A stretch of 64,000 nt of DNA, from IMG/VR virus record IMGVR_UViG_3300005825_000057, positions 37,534-101,533 of that record. One strand, given 5' to 3'. The notes beneath the pieces are model-generated. The model was not told the origin of the DNA. It made no database searches and worked only from the letters and a program-made list of their open reading frames with translations. Each line of letters opens with the position of its first letter. The first letter of the stretch is position 1. Positions 8,679 through 16,973 of this stretch are shown here, piece after piece. This DNA comes from a virus. A program made the translations under genes and the position numbers.

Positions 8679-9497
8679 TTAGTACGTCATCAAGATAATT
8701 TTTATGCACTCAACAATTTTTTTGATGTCTTGAGTTGGTGCGAACCATTCTTCAAAATCAGATGGTTGAATTGTCCATGTGTGTTGTCTCATTTTGGAGT
8801 CGATGTTATAACCCCAACATTTCATAAGTCCCTTATTTTTATCCCAAAATAAATCAATGTTAAATTGTTCAGCACGACTTGCGGTAGGAGCTTCAACTCC
8901 ATGTCCTCGAAATTCATAAATGATTTTAAAATATCCTTCATCCATTTTCTTCATGCCAATAGGAAACATGCAATAGGCCGGATAATGTCTTTTGACTTCG
9001 TTGAAAAGTTTATAAGCCAAAGTGTCAAACTCTGGATATTCCATTTTGGGTGAATCATATTCATTTTTGTTTATTTCTATCAAACAATCATAAATTTCAT
9101 GAGCCAAAGGGATTTCGTTTTTATTGTGTTCATTTTCACTAAAATCAACAACATCTTTGCAAATCCATGTGGCTTCGCCTTGCAAATCTCTCGTCTTTCT
9201 ACGAATGATCGTTTTATACGAACCAAGTGGACTGATATAAACTTGCAAAGCCCCAACATCATACCCCCATTCAAGTATGTTTGACATTTTGGCACGAGGC
9301 GAGAAATAACCCAATGCTGGCAATCTAATCAATTCATTCATAATCATTTCGGAATCCACTGGATCAATTGGGTTTGCTCCTTCTGCTGGTACAGTACCAC
9401 CCAAGCTGTCCGACTTCATATCGGCCAGTTTTTTCTCAAATCCAAAATCAGCCCACTCCTTGAGAGTTTGCCATCGTTTAAAACTTAATTTATTCAT
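8679..9497 (-). CDS. Unknown protein with capsid-targeting-like N-terminus
   Basis: 272 aa. Begins MNKLSFKRWQTLKEWADFG, the F-x-x-W ... L-x-E pattern shared by seven proteins in this window. The rest is not recognised. Likely a virion or head-packaged protein if the motif is a real prohead-protease site (cut after LKE). Confidence 0.75.
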   Translation of the reverse strand: MNKLSFKRWQTLKEWADFGFEKKLADMKSDSLGGTVPAEGANPIDPVDSEMIMNELIRLPALGYFSPRAKMSNILEWGYDVGALQVYISPLGSYKTIIRRKTRDLQGEATWICKDVVDFSENEHNKNEIPLAHEIYDCLIEINKNEYDSPKMEYPEFDTLAYKLFNEVKRHYPAYCMFPIGMKKMDEGYFKIIYEFRGHGVEAPTASRAEQFNIDLFWDKNKGLMKCWGYNIDSKMRQHTWTIQPSDFEEWFAPTQDIKKIVECIKIILMTY

Positions 9498-9540
9498 GTT
9501 AACCTATATATCAGCAGAACCTACTTGTTTATGAGGACAT

Positions 9541-9672
9541 ATGAAAAACGAAGGAATTATAGCAATGATTATTGGCATAATTATTGGGTTTGCAGCCGGT
9601 TATTACGTTGGTCATGAGCGAGCAATTCAAGATAATAATACTTTTAGATTTGAACTAAGGTCTGACAGATAA
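9541..9672 (+). CDS. Small membrane protein
   Basis: 43 aa: one membrane helix with small residues (IIAMIIGIIIGFAAGYYVG). GAGG lies 5 bp upstream of the ATG. The stop overlaps the next start (TAATG). Confidence 0.7.
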   Translation: MKNEGIIAMIIGIIIGFAAGYYVGHERAIQDNNTFRFELRSDR

Positions 9673-9953
9673 TGCAATTCCGCACATGGTTATTTGAGAA
9701 CGAACAAAAAAACTTTGACTTTTACAAAGATGTCATGTTAAATTATCTAGGCTTGGACCCGACTAAAGGTCTATCTCAAAGCCTTGATACTTTTAATAAA
9801 GACAATTTGAAACAAAAGTTACAAGGTTTGGGGGAGTTTTCTGCATTGCCTGACCATGTGCAGGCCGATATTCTGTCGAGGCTTGATAGCTCTCAGAGTG
9901 GTACAATGGGCGACATTATTAGATTGATGGCATCCAGAAGAGGAAATGTATGA
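9672..9953 (+). CDS. Small protein with capsid-targeting-like N-terminus
   Basis: 93 aa starting MQFRTWLFENEQKNF: F-x-x-W-L-x-E, a potential prohead-protease site after LFE. Remainder is helical and unrecognised. Coupled to the genes on both sides by short overlaps. Confidence 0.75.
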   Translation: MQFRTWLFENEQKNFDFYKDVMLNYLGLDPTKGLSQSLDTFNKDNLKQKLQGLGEFSALPDHVQADILSRLDSSQSGTMGDIIRLMASRRGNV

Positions 9954-10753
9954 AGTTCTTGATGTGCGATCCTAAGTTTTATGACATCCAATATGAAATC
10001 AATCCTTGGATGAAAATAGAAAATAAGCCATCAAATCATTTAGCCGTCGAACAATGGACAAAATTAGTAGAATTACTTAGAAAATTAGGTGCGACTGTAG
10101 AAATTATGGTCGGCAAAGCCAGCGTCCCAGATATTGTTTTTACTGCTAATGCGGCATTGATGGTTGGCGAAACAGCATATTTATCTAATTTTTCACATCC
10201 AGAAAGACGTGCTGAAACTCAACTTTATAAAGTTTGGTTTGAACAAAATTACTACCAAATAGTCGAAGTAAAAGATTTTTTTGAAGGGGCGGGAGACGCC
10301 CTTTTTGATTATAATAGACGATTATTTTGTGGTCACGGATTCAGATCGTCAGATGGAGCATTACTTAGAGATAACAACTTTCTTTCCCAAATTGGCGGTG
10401 TTCCTGTTCATTATTTGAAACTTGTTAATTCTTACTTCTATCATCTCGATACTTGTTTTTGCCCTCTGAAAGATGGATTTGCTTTGGCTTTTCCTCCTGC
10501 TTTTGATACAGAATCATATGAAATAATTCAATACCACATGGATGTCATTGAAGTTTGCGAAGAAGACGCCAAGAAATTCGCTTGCAATGCTGTCTGTATG
10601 GGAAATCAAGTGGTCATTCCGAGTGGTTGTGATTCAACTTATAGACAGCTTGAAAGTGCAGGCTTTGAAGTGTATCATACGGATGTATCAGAATTTATCA
10701 AAGCAGGCGGTGCCTGTAAATGTCTTACTTTACGATTGGATGATTTTGCATGA
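9950..10753 (+). CDS. Amidinotransferase/DDAH-like guanidino-modifying enzyme
   Basis: 267 aa. The fold of dimethylarginine dimethylaminohydrolase and arginine deiminase is indicated by DIVFTANAAL, FEGAGDAL (Glu/Asp), YHLDTCFCPL (catalytic His) and GGACKCLTL near the C-terminus (nucleophilic Cys). Such enzymes act on guanidino groups through a covalent amidino intermediate. Substrate unknown; candidates are free arginine or a modified arginine. Start overlaps the previous stop by 4 bp. Confidence 0.85.
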   Translation: MKFLMCDPKFYDIQYEINPWMKIENKPSNHLAVEQWTKLVELLRKLGATVEIMVGKASVPDIVFTANAALMVGETAYLSNFSHPERRAETQLYKVWFEQNYYQIVEVKDFFEGAGDALFDYNRRLFCGHGFRSSDGALLRDNNFLSQIGGVPVHYLKLVNSYFYHLDTCFCPLKDGFALAFPPAFDTESYEIIQYHMDVIEVCEEDAKKFACNAVCMGNQVVIPSGCDSTYRQLESAGFEVYHTDVSEFIKAGGACKCLTLRLDDFA

Positions 10754-11325
10754 CAGAGCGTATTCTTGTTCGACATGGACAAAGTGAACACAATATTGGA
10801 CTCACCAGAAATTTGGATAGTAATCTTACGCCATTCGGTATCGAGCAAGCTACAAAAACTGGACTTTATCTGCGAGACAACTTTTCAGATATAAAGGAAT
10901 TTGTCGGTATAACTTCTCCATATCATCGTTGCTTGCAAACTTCAAATATTATCCACTCTTTGACTGGCATTTCTTTTCAAGTTAAGCCCGGCCCTAGAGA
11001 AATAATGATGAGTTACGACGAATGTAAAGTTGTTAATCGAAAAGATAAATTCAATCATTTTCATTGGCACCATGAAGAAGATTTTCATTTTATTCAGGAA
11101 GATGAAGGCGAATTTGTTTTCCGAATGCGTGAATATATTCACAGTGAAGATCATCCAAAATTATTGATTGTTTCGCATGGATCGCCCATTAAAGCGATGT
11201 TTGATGCTCTGTTGGGTTCAGAAGTTTTGCCAAATTTACATGACTATCCAGATAATTGCAGCGTTAATTATGTTAGAAATAAAGAGCCTGTTTGCTTCAA
11301 TCTCAAGCCTTGGGATGCATCGTAA
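10750..11325 (+). CDS. Histidine phosphatase (phosphoglycerate mutase family)
   Basis: 191 aa. LVRHGQSEHN (phospho-accepting His) at the N-terminus and VSHGSPIKAM (second His) at about residue 140 define the branch. Removes phosphate from small molecules or proteins; substrate not predictable. Overlaps the previous gene by ATGA. Confidence 0.88.
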   Translation: MTERILVRHGQSEHNIGLTRNLDSNLTPFGIEQATKTGLYLRDNFSDIKEFVGITSPYHRCLQTSNIIHSLTGISFQVKPGPREIMMSYDECKVVNRKDKFNHFHWHHEEDFHFIQEDEGEFVFRMREYIHSEDHPKLLIVSHGSPIKAMFDALLGSEVLPNLHDYPDNCSVNYVRNKEPVCFNLKPWDAS

Positions 11326-11331
11326 TCTTGC

Positions 11332-11360
11332 TTTACAACCATTCTTTTCTGTGGTAAGAT
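11332..11360 (+). promoter_or_regulatory. Sigma70-like promoter of the recurrent family
   Basis: TTTACA (11332-11337), 17-bp spacer ending TGTGG, TAAGAT (11355-11360). The RNA ligase ATG begins 8 bp downstream, at the expected transcription start, so the mRNA may be leaderless. Confidence 0.75.
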
Positions 11361-11367
11361 ATACCAC

Positions 11368-12081
11368 ATGAAACCTTTTACGTCCCAAAAACGAATTATT
11401 CCTGAATTTCCGAGGACTCGCCATCTTCCGTGGAAGCCGAATACGGTACGGGGTGATTTAGTCGTTTCCGAGGATGACGCCAAGGTAATTTTTGAAAATC
11501 CTTTTACCTACGTTCAAGAAAAGGTTGACGGGGCGAATTCTGGCATGGCCCTTGTGAATGATGAACCGATTGTCCGCAATCGGGAACACATTCTCCGCAA
11601 AGGCTTTATGAAGGATACCCCGGCCAAGAAACAATTCGCTTCAATCTGGGGCTGGTTTTACGACCACAAAGAGAATTTTCAAAAACTCAATGATCTTCTC
11701 GGCCCGGTTTCCGTTTATGGCGAGTGGATGGTGCAAATTCATGGTATGGTTTATGAAAATTTGCCCGATTGGTTCCTCGCCTACGACGTTTATGATTATG
11801 AAGTTGAGAAATTCCATGATCCCAAAGTTTCTATGGAAGCCTTGGTAGAATGTGGCTTTTCTGTCGTGCCTACTCTTAAATCCGGGCCTACTTCCTACGA
11901 AGAATTAGAGAAGTTTGCTAACGAACCTTCGGCTTTTGCTCCCACTCCAAGAGAAGGGGTTTATGTAAAAACCTCAGACGGACAATGGCAGACTGATCGC
12001 TTCAAGATGGTTCGCCAAGGCTTTGTTCAAGGTGGACTTTTTGATAATAAGGTACTTCGCAAAAATCGTTTGGCGAAGTGA
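11368..12081 (+). CDS. RNA ligase, Rnl2-like
   Basis: 237 aa. Nucleotidyltransferase motif I EKVDGANSG at about residues 51-59 (Lys is AMP-linked), motif III VYGEWM, motif IV EGVYVK, motif V FKMVRQG. Seals RNA breaks using ATP. With the P-loop kinase at 12.7 kb and the RNA-nucleotidyltransferase at 37.7 kb it forms a possible RNA-repair set that would protect tRNAs from anticodon nucleases. Expressed from its own promoter. Confidence 0.88.
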   Translation: MKPFTSQKRIIPEFPRTRHLPWKPNTVRGDLVVSEDDAKVIFENPFTYVQEKVDGANSGMALVNDEPIVRNREHILRKGFMKDTPAKKQFASIWGWFYDHKENFQKLNDLLGPVSVYGEWMVQIHGMVYENLPDWFLAYDVYDYEVEKFHDPKVSMEALVECGFSVVPTLKSGPTSYEELEKFANEPSAFAPTPREGVYVKTSDGQWQTDRFKMVRQGFVQGGLFDNKVLRKNRLAK

Positions 12082-12121
12082 TACTTGAATTCGACGTACC
12101 GTATTGTCATTGGAGGAAAAT

Positions 12122-12328
12122 ATGCTGTCGAAACTAATTGAAGCACTTCAAATTTTTCTGAAATATGGTGACGTGAGTTATCCAACTCATTGTGAGCATG
12201 ACGTGCTTACAGTCTGTGTTGACCCAAGTGTAGTTTCAGAGGAAGATAAATCTGCTTTGAATTCACTTGGATTCATTGTTGATGAATCCGAGGATTGTTT
12301 TAAATCTTACCGATATGGTTCAGCTTGA
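12122..12328 (+). CDS. Small unknown acidic protein
   Basis: 68 aa. Start chosen because GGAGG lies 6 bp upstream. No recognised motif. Overlaps the next frame slightly. Confidence 0.7.
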   Translation: MLSKLIEALQIFLKYGDVSYPTHCEHDVLTVCVDPSVVSEEDKSALNSLGFIVDESEDCFKSYRYGSA

Positions 12329-12339
12329 GGGAAAATTCC

Positions 12340-12678
12340 ATGCTTCGCAGCGGTCTTACTGTAATTGAATTGTTGATTATCTTAGTCATCATTCTGATTG
12401 TTGGTTCTCTTATTTTTGCAGGCGTCGGCGGCGGCGGTTTTCTGTCAGAGACTTTTGATGGCAAGGTTGTCGAAAAGTGGACTGATGTAGATTGGGAAGG
12501 TGGAAAGATTTATCGGGTTCAAGTAATGAAGCCCGATGGCGAAGTTGATACATGGGACTCATGGTGGGTTCACAATAAAGTACAAAAAGGCACTTGGTAT
12601 AAATTCAAGACCCTTAGTGGTCAAATCAGTGGAGTTGAGAATACACCACAACGAGTCGAGGTTGAAAATGGACATTAG
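12340..12678 (+). CDS. Prepilin-like membrane protein
   Basis: 112 aa. The N-terminus MLRSGLTVIELLIILVIILIV matches the type IV pilin/pseudopilin signature: short basic leader, Gly, then TxxE five residues on and a hydrophobic helix. The remainder is a small beta-rich domain. Either a phage copy of a pseudopilin that could enter the host pilus or secretion machinery, or a membrane protein that mimics the motif. No pilus assembly genes are nearby. Confidence 0.7.
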   Translation: MLRSGLTVIELLIILVIILIVGSLIFAGVGGGGFLSETFDGKVVEKWTDVDWEGGKIYRVQVMKPDGEVDTWDSWWVHNKVQKGTWYKFKTLSGQISGVENTPQRVEVENGH

Positions 12679-13219
12679 TTGGCTGAAAAGCCCGGAAAAC
12701 AACAAAGTTTTGATTTTGATGCGGGGAGTTCCCGCAGCAGGAAAGAGCTATCGTGCCAAGGAATTGGCTGGCGATACTCCTGAAATCATCTTCTCGGCAG
12801 ACCATTTCTTTGGTGCTACTTCTGAAGAGTATGTCAAGAATTGGTGTATCGAGCAACTTGGCAATGCTCATAAGCAGTGTCAAAAGAATACTCGTATGGT
12901 TATGCAGCGGCAGGGGCCGTTGGTAATCGTGGACAACACGAATACGCAAATTCGTGAAATGATGCCATATTTCGATATGGCGGTTCAGTATGGGTATCGT
13001 TTGGATATTCATGAGCCGACTTCTCCGTGGTGGGTCGAGCAGATTGCTCCGTATCTAACCGACAAGGAAGGTAATCGTAAGCACTTGGAGAAGATGGCTG
13101 AACTTCTCTGGAAGAAGAATCAGGAAACTCACTGTGTTCCTTTGGAAAGCATTAAGAAAATGCTTTTCCGATTCCAGCCGAACGTCACGGTTGACGATCT
13201 TGCAAGGTGTTCAAAATGA
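12668..13219 (+). CDS. P-loop kinase, polynucleotide kinase-like
   Basis: 183 aa. Walker A GVPAAGKSY at about residues 20-28 and VIVDNTNTQ (Walker B-like), as in the 5'-OH polynucleotide kinase/zeta-toxin type AAA group. No phosphatase domain. Could phosphorylate RNA 5' ends ahead of the RNA ligase. Starts inside the preceding gene. Confidence 0.75.
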   Translation: MDISWLKSPENNKVLILMRGVPAAGKSYRAKELAGDTPEIIFSADHFFGATSEEYVKNWCIEQLGNAHKQCQKNTRMVMQRQGPLVIVDNTNTQIREMMPYFDMAVQYGYRLDIHEPTSPWWVEQIAPYLTDKEGNRKHLEKMAELLWKKNQETHCVPLESIKKMLFRFQPNVTVDDLARCSK

Positions 13220-13392
13220 TTCGCCAAGCATTGATTTTTGGAGCCGTGACTGGCACTCTATTTTGGGTACTTGGTTTTCCAAGCACTTCTTGGGGACACA
13301 CCATGTTCGATTGGGCATGGTGTGTCGGTGCCATGTTCACTGGATGTGTGCTTGTGGATATTTTAAAAAATGGGAAAAAGGTGGGATGGTAA
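13216..13392 (+). CDS. Small two-helix membrane protein
   Basis: 58 aa from ATG 13216, overlapping the kinase stop (ATGA). Two hydrophobic helices (FGAVTGTLFWVLGF and WAWCVGAMFTGCVLVDIL) and a basic tail. Holin-like in shape, but no evidence for that role. Confidence 0.65.
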   Translation: MIRQALIFGAVTGTLFWVLGFPSTSWGHTMFDWAWCVGAMFTGCVLVDILKNGKKVGW

Positions 13393-13776
13393 ATGCTCGC
13401 CATGCTCAAGCACTTAGACAAGGAATATCCCTTTAAGGATGCTCTTAAAAGGGAAGGGGTTTGTCGTATTCAAATATTTCAAAAAGCATCAGTGTCATTT
13501 TACATGGTGTTTTTTACCGAATTGAAAAAAAACACAGGACCAAGTGTTACCAATTCAATTGAATATTTGATTAAATCTATTTTTGATGGAAGAAATGGCC
13601 CTCTTGGTTTTATAGACCCGGATGATGCCATTTTTTTGTTTGCTGAGCGATACGAAGAGCATCCCGAATACTTTGATTGGGTACAATTAGGAAGTAATGG
13701 CTCGCCTGTGTGGACACGGGCAACTTCCGAAGAAATCAAAACTATTTTGCCACATTTGGATTTTCCACATGCTTAG
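13393..13776 (+). CDS. Unknown protein, 127 aa
   Basis: Directly follows the previous stop with a GGTGGGATGG ribosome site. No recognised motif, no membrane segment. Confidence 0.65.
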   Translation: MLAMLKHLDKEYPFKDALKREGVCRIQIFQKASVSFYMVFFTELKKNTGPSVTNSIEYLIKSIFDGRNGPLGFIDPDDAIFLFAERYEEHPEYFDWVQLGSNGSPVWTRATSEEIKTILPHLDFPHA

Positions 13777-14833
13777 AACATTTACTTTGTTTACATTTAA
13801 GGGTATCGACCTCAAGATTAGTTGGTCGTTTCAAGTATTTTTAACCCTTATTTTTGTTATGGGTTTCATTGCTGGCTTGAGCAAAGGCGTCCCGGTTGCT
13901 TTGGCATCTGGATGCACTATTCTTTTTATGCTTGTTTTTGCTTATGGATTTGTGACGATCCATGAATATGGACACGCATTAGCTGCGAAACATTTAGGAT
14001 ATAAAACTAGAGACATTGCTTTGTATCCTATGGCGGGCTTGGCTTCTATTTCTGGGGATTGGCACAAAAATCCTTGGCATGAATTTATCATTACTGTTTT
14101 CGGGCCGCTAACAAATGTTGTTATGGGCGGTGTTGCATTTATTGTTTTACAATTTTGTCCTCCTGAAACTTTGCAACATGCTCTCGTTAATTTTGCATTT
14201 AAAGTTAATTTTACTTTACTTATTTTCAATTTGATTCCTGTATACCCAATGGATGGCGGTAGAATCTTTCGCTCTATTGTAGGTGGGATCACTAATGATT
14301 GGTGGCTTGGCACAATTTGGGCAACACGAGTTTCTTTCATTTGTGGGCTAATAGCTGTTCCTCTTGGGTTTTATTTTGATTACGCAATTGCAGGCTTAAT
14401 GATTGGTTTTATGGGCTTATTGGCTTCCCAAGCTGAATTGAGCCATTTAAAAAACATTCGAGAAATTGAACAGATTGAAGAAGAGCGACTTTTGTTATTT
14501 GAAATGCTTTTGCGGGGCGAATCAGAGAAGTTGTGGTCGAATGATAAAGAAAAACAAAATGAATTTATTTCAACAATGTTGGGATTTCATAAGTTTTTAA
14601 TGAGATTTGTGAATTGGGCCGTTAAAGAAAAAATTCCTGTTGAGAAGTTTGAACGAGCCATAGCTCATCTTTTTTCTACCATTTATAATGATGAAGAACA
14701 AAGGTTGGCGTTGAACAAAAAGGCAACTTATGATGAGGTTGCCGTATTTGAAGAAATTTGTGAGGCGTCCGATGAAGATCAGTCAGTTGATGGTGACCCA
14801 CAACCACTTGAGGCACAAAGAGAATCTGCATGA
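13769..14833 (+). CDS. Site-2 protease-like metalloprotease (M50)
   Basis: 354 aa from ATG 13769. HEYGHA (zinc HExxH, about residue 69) and NLIPVYPMDGG (second active-site motif) lie in a multi-helix membrane domain, followed by a roughly 130-residue acidic cytoplasmic tail. Site-2 proteases cleave membrane-embedded substrates such as anti-sigma factors. Unusual in a phage; it might release a host regulator or process a phage membrane protein such as the prepilin-like protein upstream. Confidence 0.88.
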   Translation: MLRTFTLFTFKGIDLKISWSFQVFLTLIFVMGFIAGLSKGVPVALASGCTILFMLVFAYGFVTIHEYGHALAAKHLGYKTRDIALYPMAGLASISGDWHKNPWHEFIITVFGPLTNVVMGGVAFIVLQFCPPETLQHALVNFAFKVNFTLLIFNLIPVYPMDGGRIFRSIVGGITNDWWLGTIWATRVSFICGLIAVPLGFYFDYAIAGLMIGFMGLLASQAELSHLKNIREIEQIEEERLLLFEMLLRGESEKLWSNDKEKQNEFISTMLGFHKFLMRFVNWAVKEKIPVEKFERAIAHLFSTIYNDEEQRLALNKKATYDEVAVFEEICEASDEDQSVDGDPQPLEAQRESA

Positions 14834-14834
14834 A

Positions 14835-15365
14835 ATGATTCGCTTTGTGTCTGAGGGTGGTATTTGGACTAAAGGTCATCTTGAACAATATAGCCGAGAA
14901 AAAGGCTTAGACCGTGTTTCGCCTTTAATTCAGCTTTCTCAATTTGATGATGGCAAGTTATTTTTACATGACGGCCATCATCGAGTTGTTTCAACTTTCT
15001 TGGCCGGGCGTGATGTTCTTGAGTCAACTGAATATGAAATTTCTAACTGGAAATATCCAGATTATTTAGAAATCAATCATGGCAATGGTTGGTACACTCC
15101 ATTTGATCCGAGGATTCATACTCGCACACCAGACTTTGGAAAATTTAAAAAGATTGCTAGAGAGCGATTTGCCGATGATCCAATTGGGGCCGAGAAGTGG
15201 ATTCTTGAAAATCAAAATCTTTATCGAGAGGATCGTCGGTTTTGGTTTGCCCCGGAGTTAGCTGAAGAAGTTCTTTGGTTAATTCAGAAAGGTGTAGACC
15301 CCGTTACTGGCAAAATGTGGCTTACTACTCGAATGAAGCGTGAAGCCAATGAGGTCAATTTATGA
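14835..15365 (+). CDS. ParB/Srx-like nuclease-domain protein
   Basis: 176 aa from ATG 14835; upstream in-frame starts would overlap the protease. FLHDGHHRVVSTFLAG at about residues 36-51 is the ParB/sulfiredoxin-fold signature (DGxHR). CTP- or ATP-dependent DNA-binding and nuclease roles exist in this superfamily; the partner is unknown. Confidence 0.65.
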   Translation: MIRFVSEGGIWTKGHLEQYSREKGLDRVSPLIQLSQFDDGKLFLHDGHHRVVSTFLAGRDVLESTEYEISNWKYPDYLEINHGNGWYTPFDPRIHTRTPDFGKFKKIARERFADDPIGAEKWILENQNLYREDRRFWFAPELAEEVLWLIQKGVDPVTGKMWLTTRMKREANEVNL

Positions 15366-15621
15366 TTCTTGGGAAGTCACAAAGGTAAAGCCAACGCCTT
15401 TTGAACCTATTCGATTTGTTCAAGAGAATTTAGCTCCTTGTTTTACTTCCGAAGAATATGTTGAATATATCAACAAATACAAGGTTCAAGCAATTCACGA
15501 ATACGATGAAGATCATCGTATGCCGGGGCATTACATTCACGCAGAAATTGTAGATGGGGAAGTTTGGGTGATCTTTCAACCAGAAAAAGTTGGAAAATAT
15601 TGGATTAGTTTAGCAAAATAA
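15349..15621 (+). CDS. Small unknown protein
   Basis: 90 aa from ATG 15349. Compact beta-like sequence (YIHAEIVDGEVWVIFQPEK). Last gene of the plus run; a strong terminator follows. Confidence 0.65.
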   Translation: MRSIYDSWEVTKVKPTPFEPIRFVQENLAPCFTSEEYVEYINKYKVQAIHEYDEDHRMPGHYIHAEIVDGEVWVIFQPEKVGKYWISLAK

Positions 15622-15652
15622 AAAGCCCCTGATTTCTCAGGGGCTTTTTTTA
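15621..15652. terminator. Bidirectional intrinsic terminator
   Basis: AAAAGCCCCTGA-TTTC-TCAGGGGCTTTT plus further T residues; symmetrical, serving the plus run and the convergent minus genes. Confidence 0.9.
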
Positions 15653-15883
15653 TAAACGTCCACCCAGCATCCAAACTCTAATTGATTCTAACAATTCTAA
15701 TTGAACACCAAATATACGTTCCGCTGACCACGCACACATATGTCTGTAGCCGATTCCGTCGCCCGGCAAAACATATAGGTCTTCTTCGTTGGTCCGCCCG
15801 ACATTCTTTTTAATTGGTTTATGTTGCGTAAGCATGTATAAACCATTGCGTTGTCTGGATAGCCAACAGGGAATTCTTCTCAT
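15650..15883 (-). CDS. Small unknown protein
   Basis: 77 aa from ATG 15883, which overlaps the upstream gene stop (ATGA). Contains EEDLYVLPGDGIGYRHMC. Function unknown. A longer frame to 15991 exists but would lie inside the upstream gene. Confidence 0.6.
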   Translation of the reverse strand: MRRIPCWLSRQRNGLYMLTQHKPIKKNVGRTNEEDLYVLPGDGIGYRHMCAWSAERIFGVQLELLESIRVWMLGGRL

Positions 15884-16137
15884 TTCTTTAGGCACTCGAC
15901 CTTTTCGGTCAAGCCCAACGCCGAGAGTTTTTCCCCCAAGCCATTCTCCACGGCTTGCATGACCCCTACATCGTTTAAATGGCCGAGCCATTCGATTAAA
16001 GAGGCTTCAATGGCTACGACTCCATCCAATCCAATGTCATGATAAGTCAAGACATTATCAAAAAAGTTAGTCGCAACGCCGTCTTTGACTTCTTTTACGT
16101 TAAAGTCAATTCGGATTTCAAATCTTTTATCTTTCAC
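15880..16137 (-). CDS. Small unknown protein
   Basis: 85 aa (MKDKRFEIRIDFNVKEVKDG...), beta-rich N-terminus, no recognised motif. First gene of a two-gene minus unit; AAGGAGAAATGAGCGG lies upstream of the ATG. Confidence 0.65.
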   Translation of the reverse strand: MKDKRFEIRIDFNVKEVKDGVATNFFDNVLTYHDIGLDGVVAIEASLIEWLGHLNDVGVMQAVENGLGEKLSALGLTEKVECLKK

Positions 16138-16393
16138 CGCTCATTTCTCCTTAGAGAGACATAGAAAGTTTTACGACGTTTACACCAACGTCGTTTCAAT
16201 GATGTTAGAAAGATAATCGAAATCCACAAGAACTAGATTGATGCATTAAAGAACTAGAAAATATAGACCTACCCTCCCATTCGTGGTAGTTCCTCATGCC
16301 AAAAACATTGAGAAATCATCTAGTTCCCCCTACCATTCGTGGTAGTTCTTTATTTTTTTCAAATTCTGCAAAAATATTATTGCAAGGGTAGAC

Positions 16394-16421
16394 TTGACAA
16401 CTCAATCTAATTTGGTAAGTT
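16394..16421 (+). promoter_or_regulatory. Promoter of the Cys-rich peptide gene
   Basis: TTGACA (16394-16399), 16-bp spacer, TAAGTT (16416-16421). Confidence 0.55.
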
Positions 16422-16428
16422 GTTGCAA

Positions 16429-16452
16429 CCATCAATGGTGATGGGATTTTTT
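16429..16452 (+). terminator. Leader hairpin, attenuator-like
   Basis: CCATCA-ATGG-TGATGG followed by GATTTTTTG, between the promoter and the ribosome site. It could stop transcription early. Confidence 0.5.
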
Positions 16453-16472
16453 GTTTCAAGGAGGCTTGTGGA

Positions 16473-16694
16473 ATGAAGACTTTTGCCGCTATCGCTTGTT
16501 TGTTTGTAGTATTGGCTTTTTCTGGCACGGCTGAGGCCGGTGTTAGAGGGCATCGTTGTTGCAGACAAAAAGTGGTTGTTTGCAACTCTTGTTGTTGCAA
16601 AACGCACACTCCTGTTAGAACTGCAATTAAGGCGGTCGGGAAGACGGTTCGTGCCGCACTTCCGCCTTATCGTTGTGGGAAGTGTTGCAAATAG
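16473..16694 (+). CDS. Secreted cysteine-rich peptide
   Basis: 73 aa. Signal peptide MKTFAAIACLFVVLAFSGTA with an AEA cleavage site, then a basic mature peptide of about 50 residues with clustered cysteines (HRCCRQK, CNSCCCK, CGKCCK). AAGGAGG ribosome site. Mature form would be disulphide-bonded or metal-binding in the periplasm or outside the cell. Function unknown; defensin-like or superinfection-exclusion roles are guesses. Confidence 0.8.
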   Translation: MKTFAAIACLFVVLAFSGTAEAGVRGHRCCRQKVVVCNSCCCKTHTPVRTAIKAVGKTVRAALPPYRCGKCCK

Positions 16695-16973
16695 TTAATC
16701 CCACTTTTCTACATCATCAATCCAATAATGTAGAATCCATCGACCGGAAGTTGAAAAATACTTCCGGTCGATTTTTATTTGCCCACTATGAATTTTGCGA
16801 TGGCAATTAGAGCAAGCCACGACAGTATTATGGTCGGTATATTTTCCGCCATCTTCGCCGGGTATTATGCGGTGACAATCGAGAACTGAATAATCATTTT
16901 CACCACAGAAGTAACATTTCTTTTCAGATTTTTTCTTTGTTACTTTGTTTATCAGTGTTTTGCGGCGTCCCAT
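16695..16973 (-). CDS. HNH endonuclease
   Basis: 92 aa. CYFCGENDY ... DCHRIIPGEDGG ... NTVVACSNCHRKIH: two CxxC pairs and the H-N-H catalytic residues. Free-standing homing-type nuclease; it overlaps the PD-(D/E)XK gene by 50 bp. Confidence 0.88.
   Translation of the reverse strand: MGRRKTLINKVTKKKSEKKCYFCGENDYSVLDCHRIIPGEDGGKYTDHNTVVACSNCHRKIHSGQIKIDRKYFSTSGRWILHYWIDDVEKWD

Larger units (their letters stand above)
16138..16472. other. Regulatory intergenic region with hairpins and repeats
   Basis: No gene. Holds an 8-bp hairpin ACGACGTT/AACGTCGT (16173-16194), a 16-bp direct repeat CCATTCGTGGTAGTTC (16277-16292 and 16333-16348), of which the second copy forms CTACCA-TTCG-TGGTAG followed by a T-rich run (16330-16358), two AAGAACTAGA repeats, and a promoter with an attenuator-like hairpin before the Cys-rich peptide gene. 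Confidence 0.7.
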
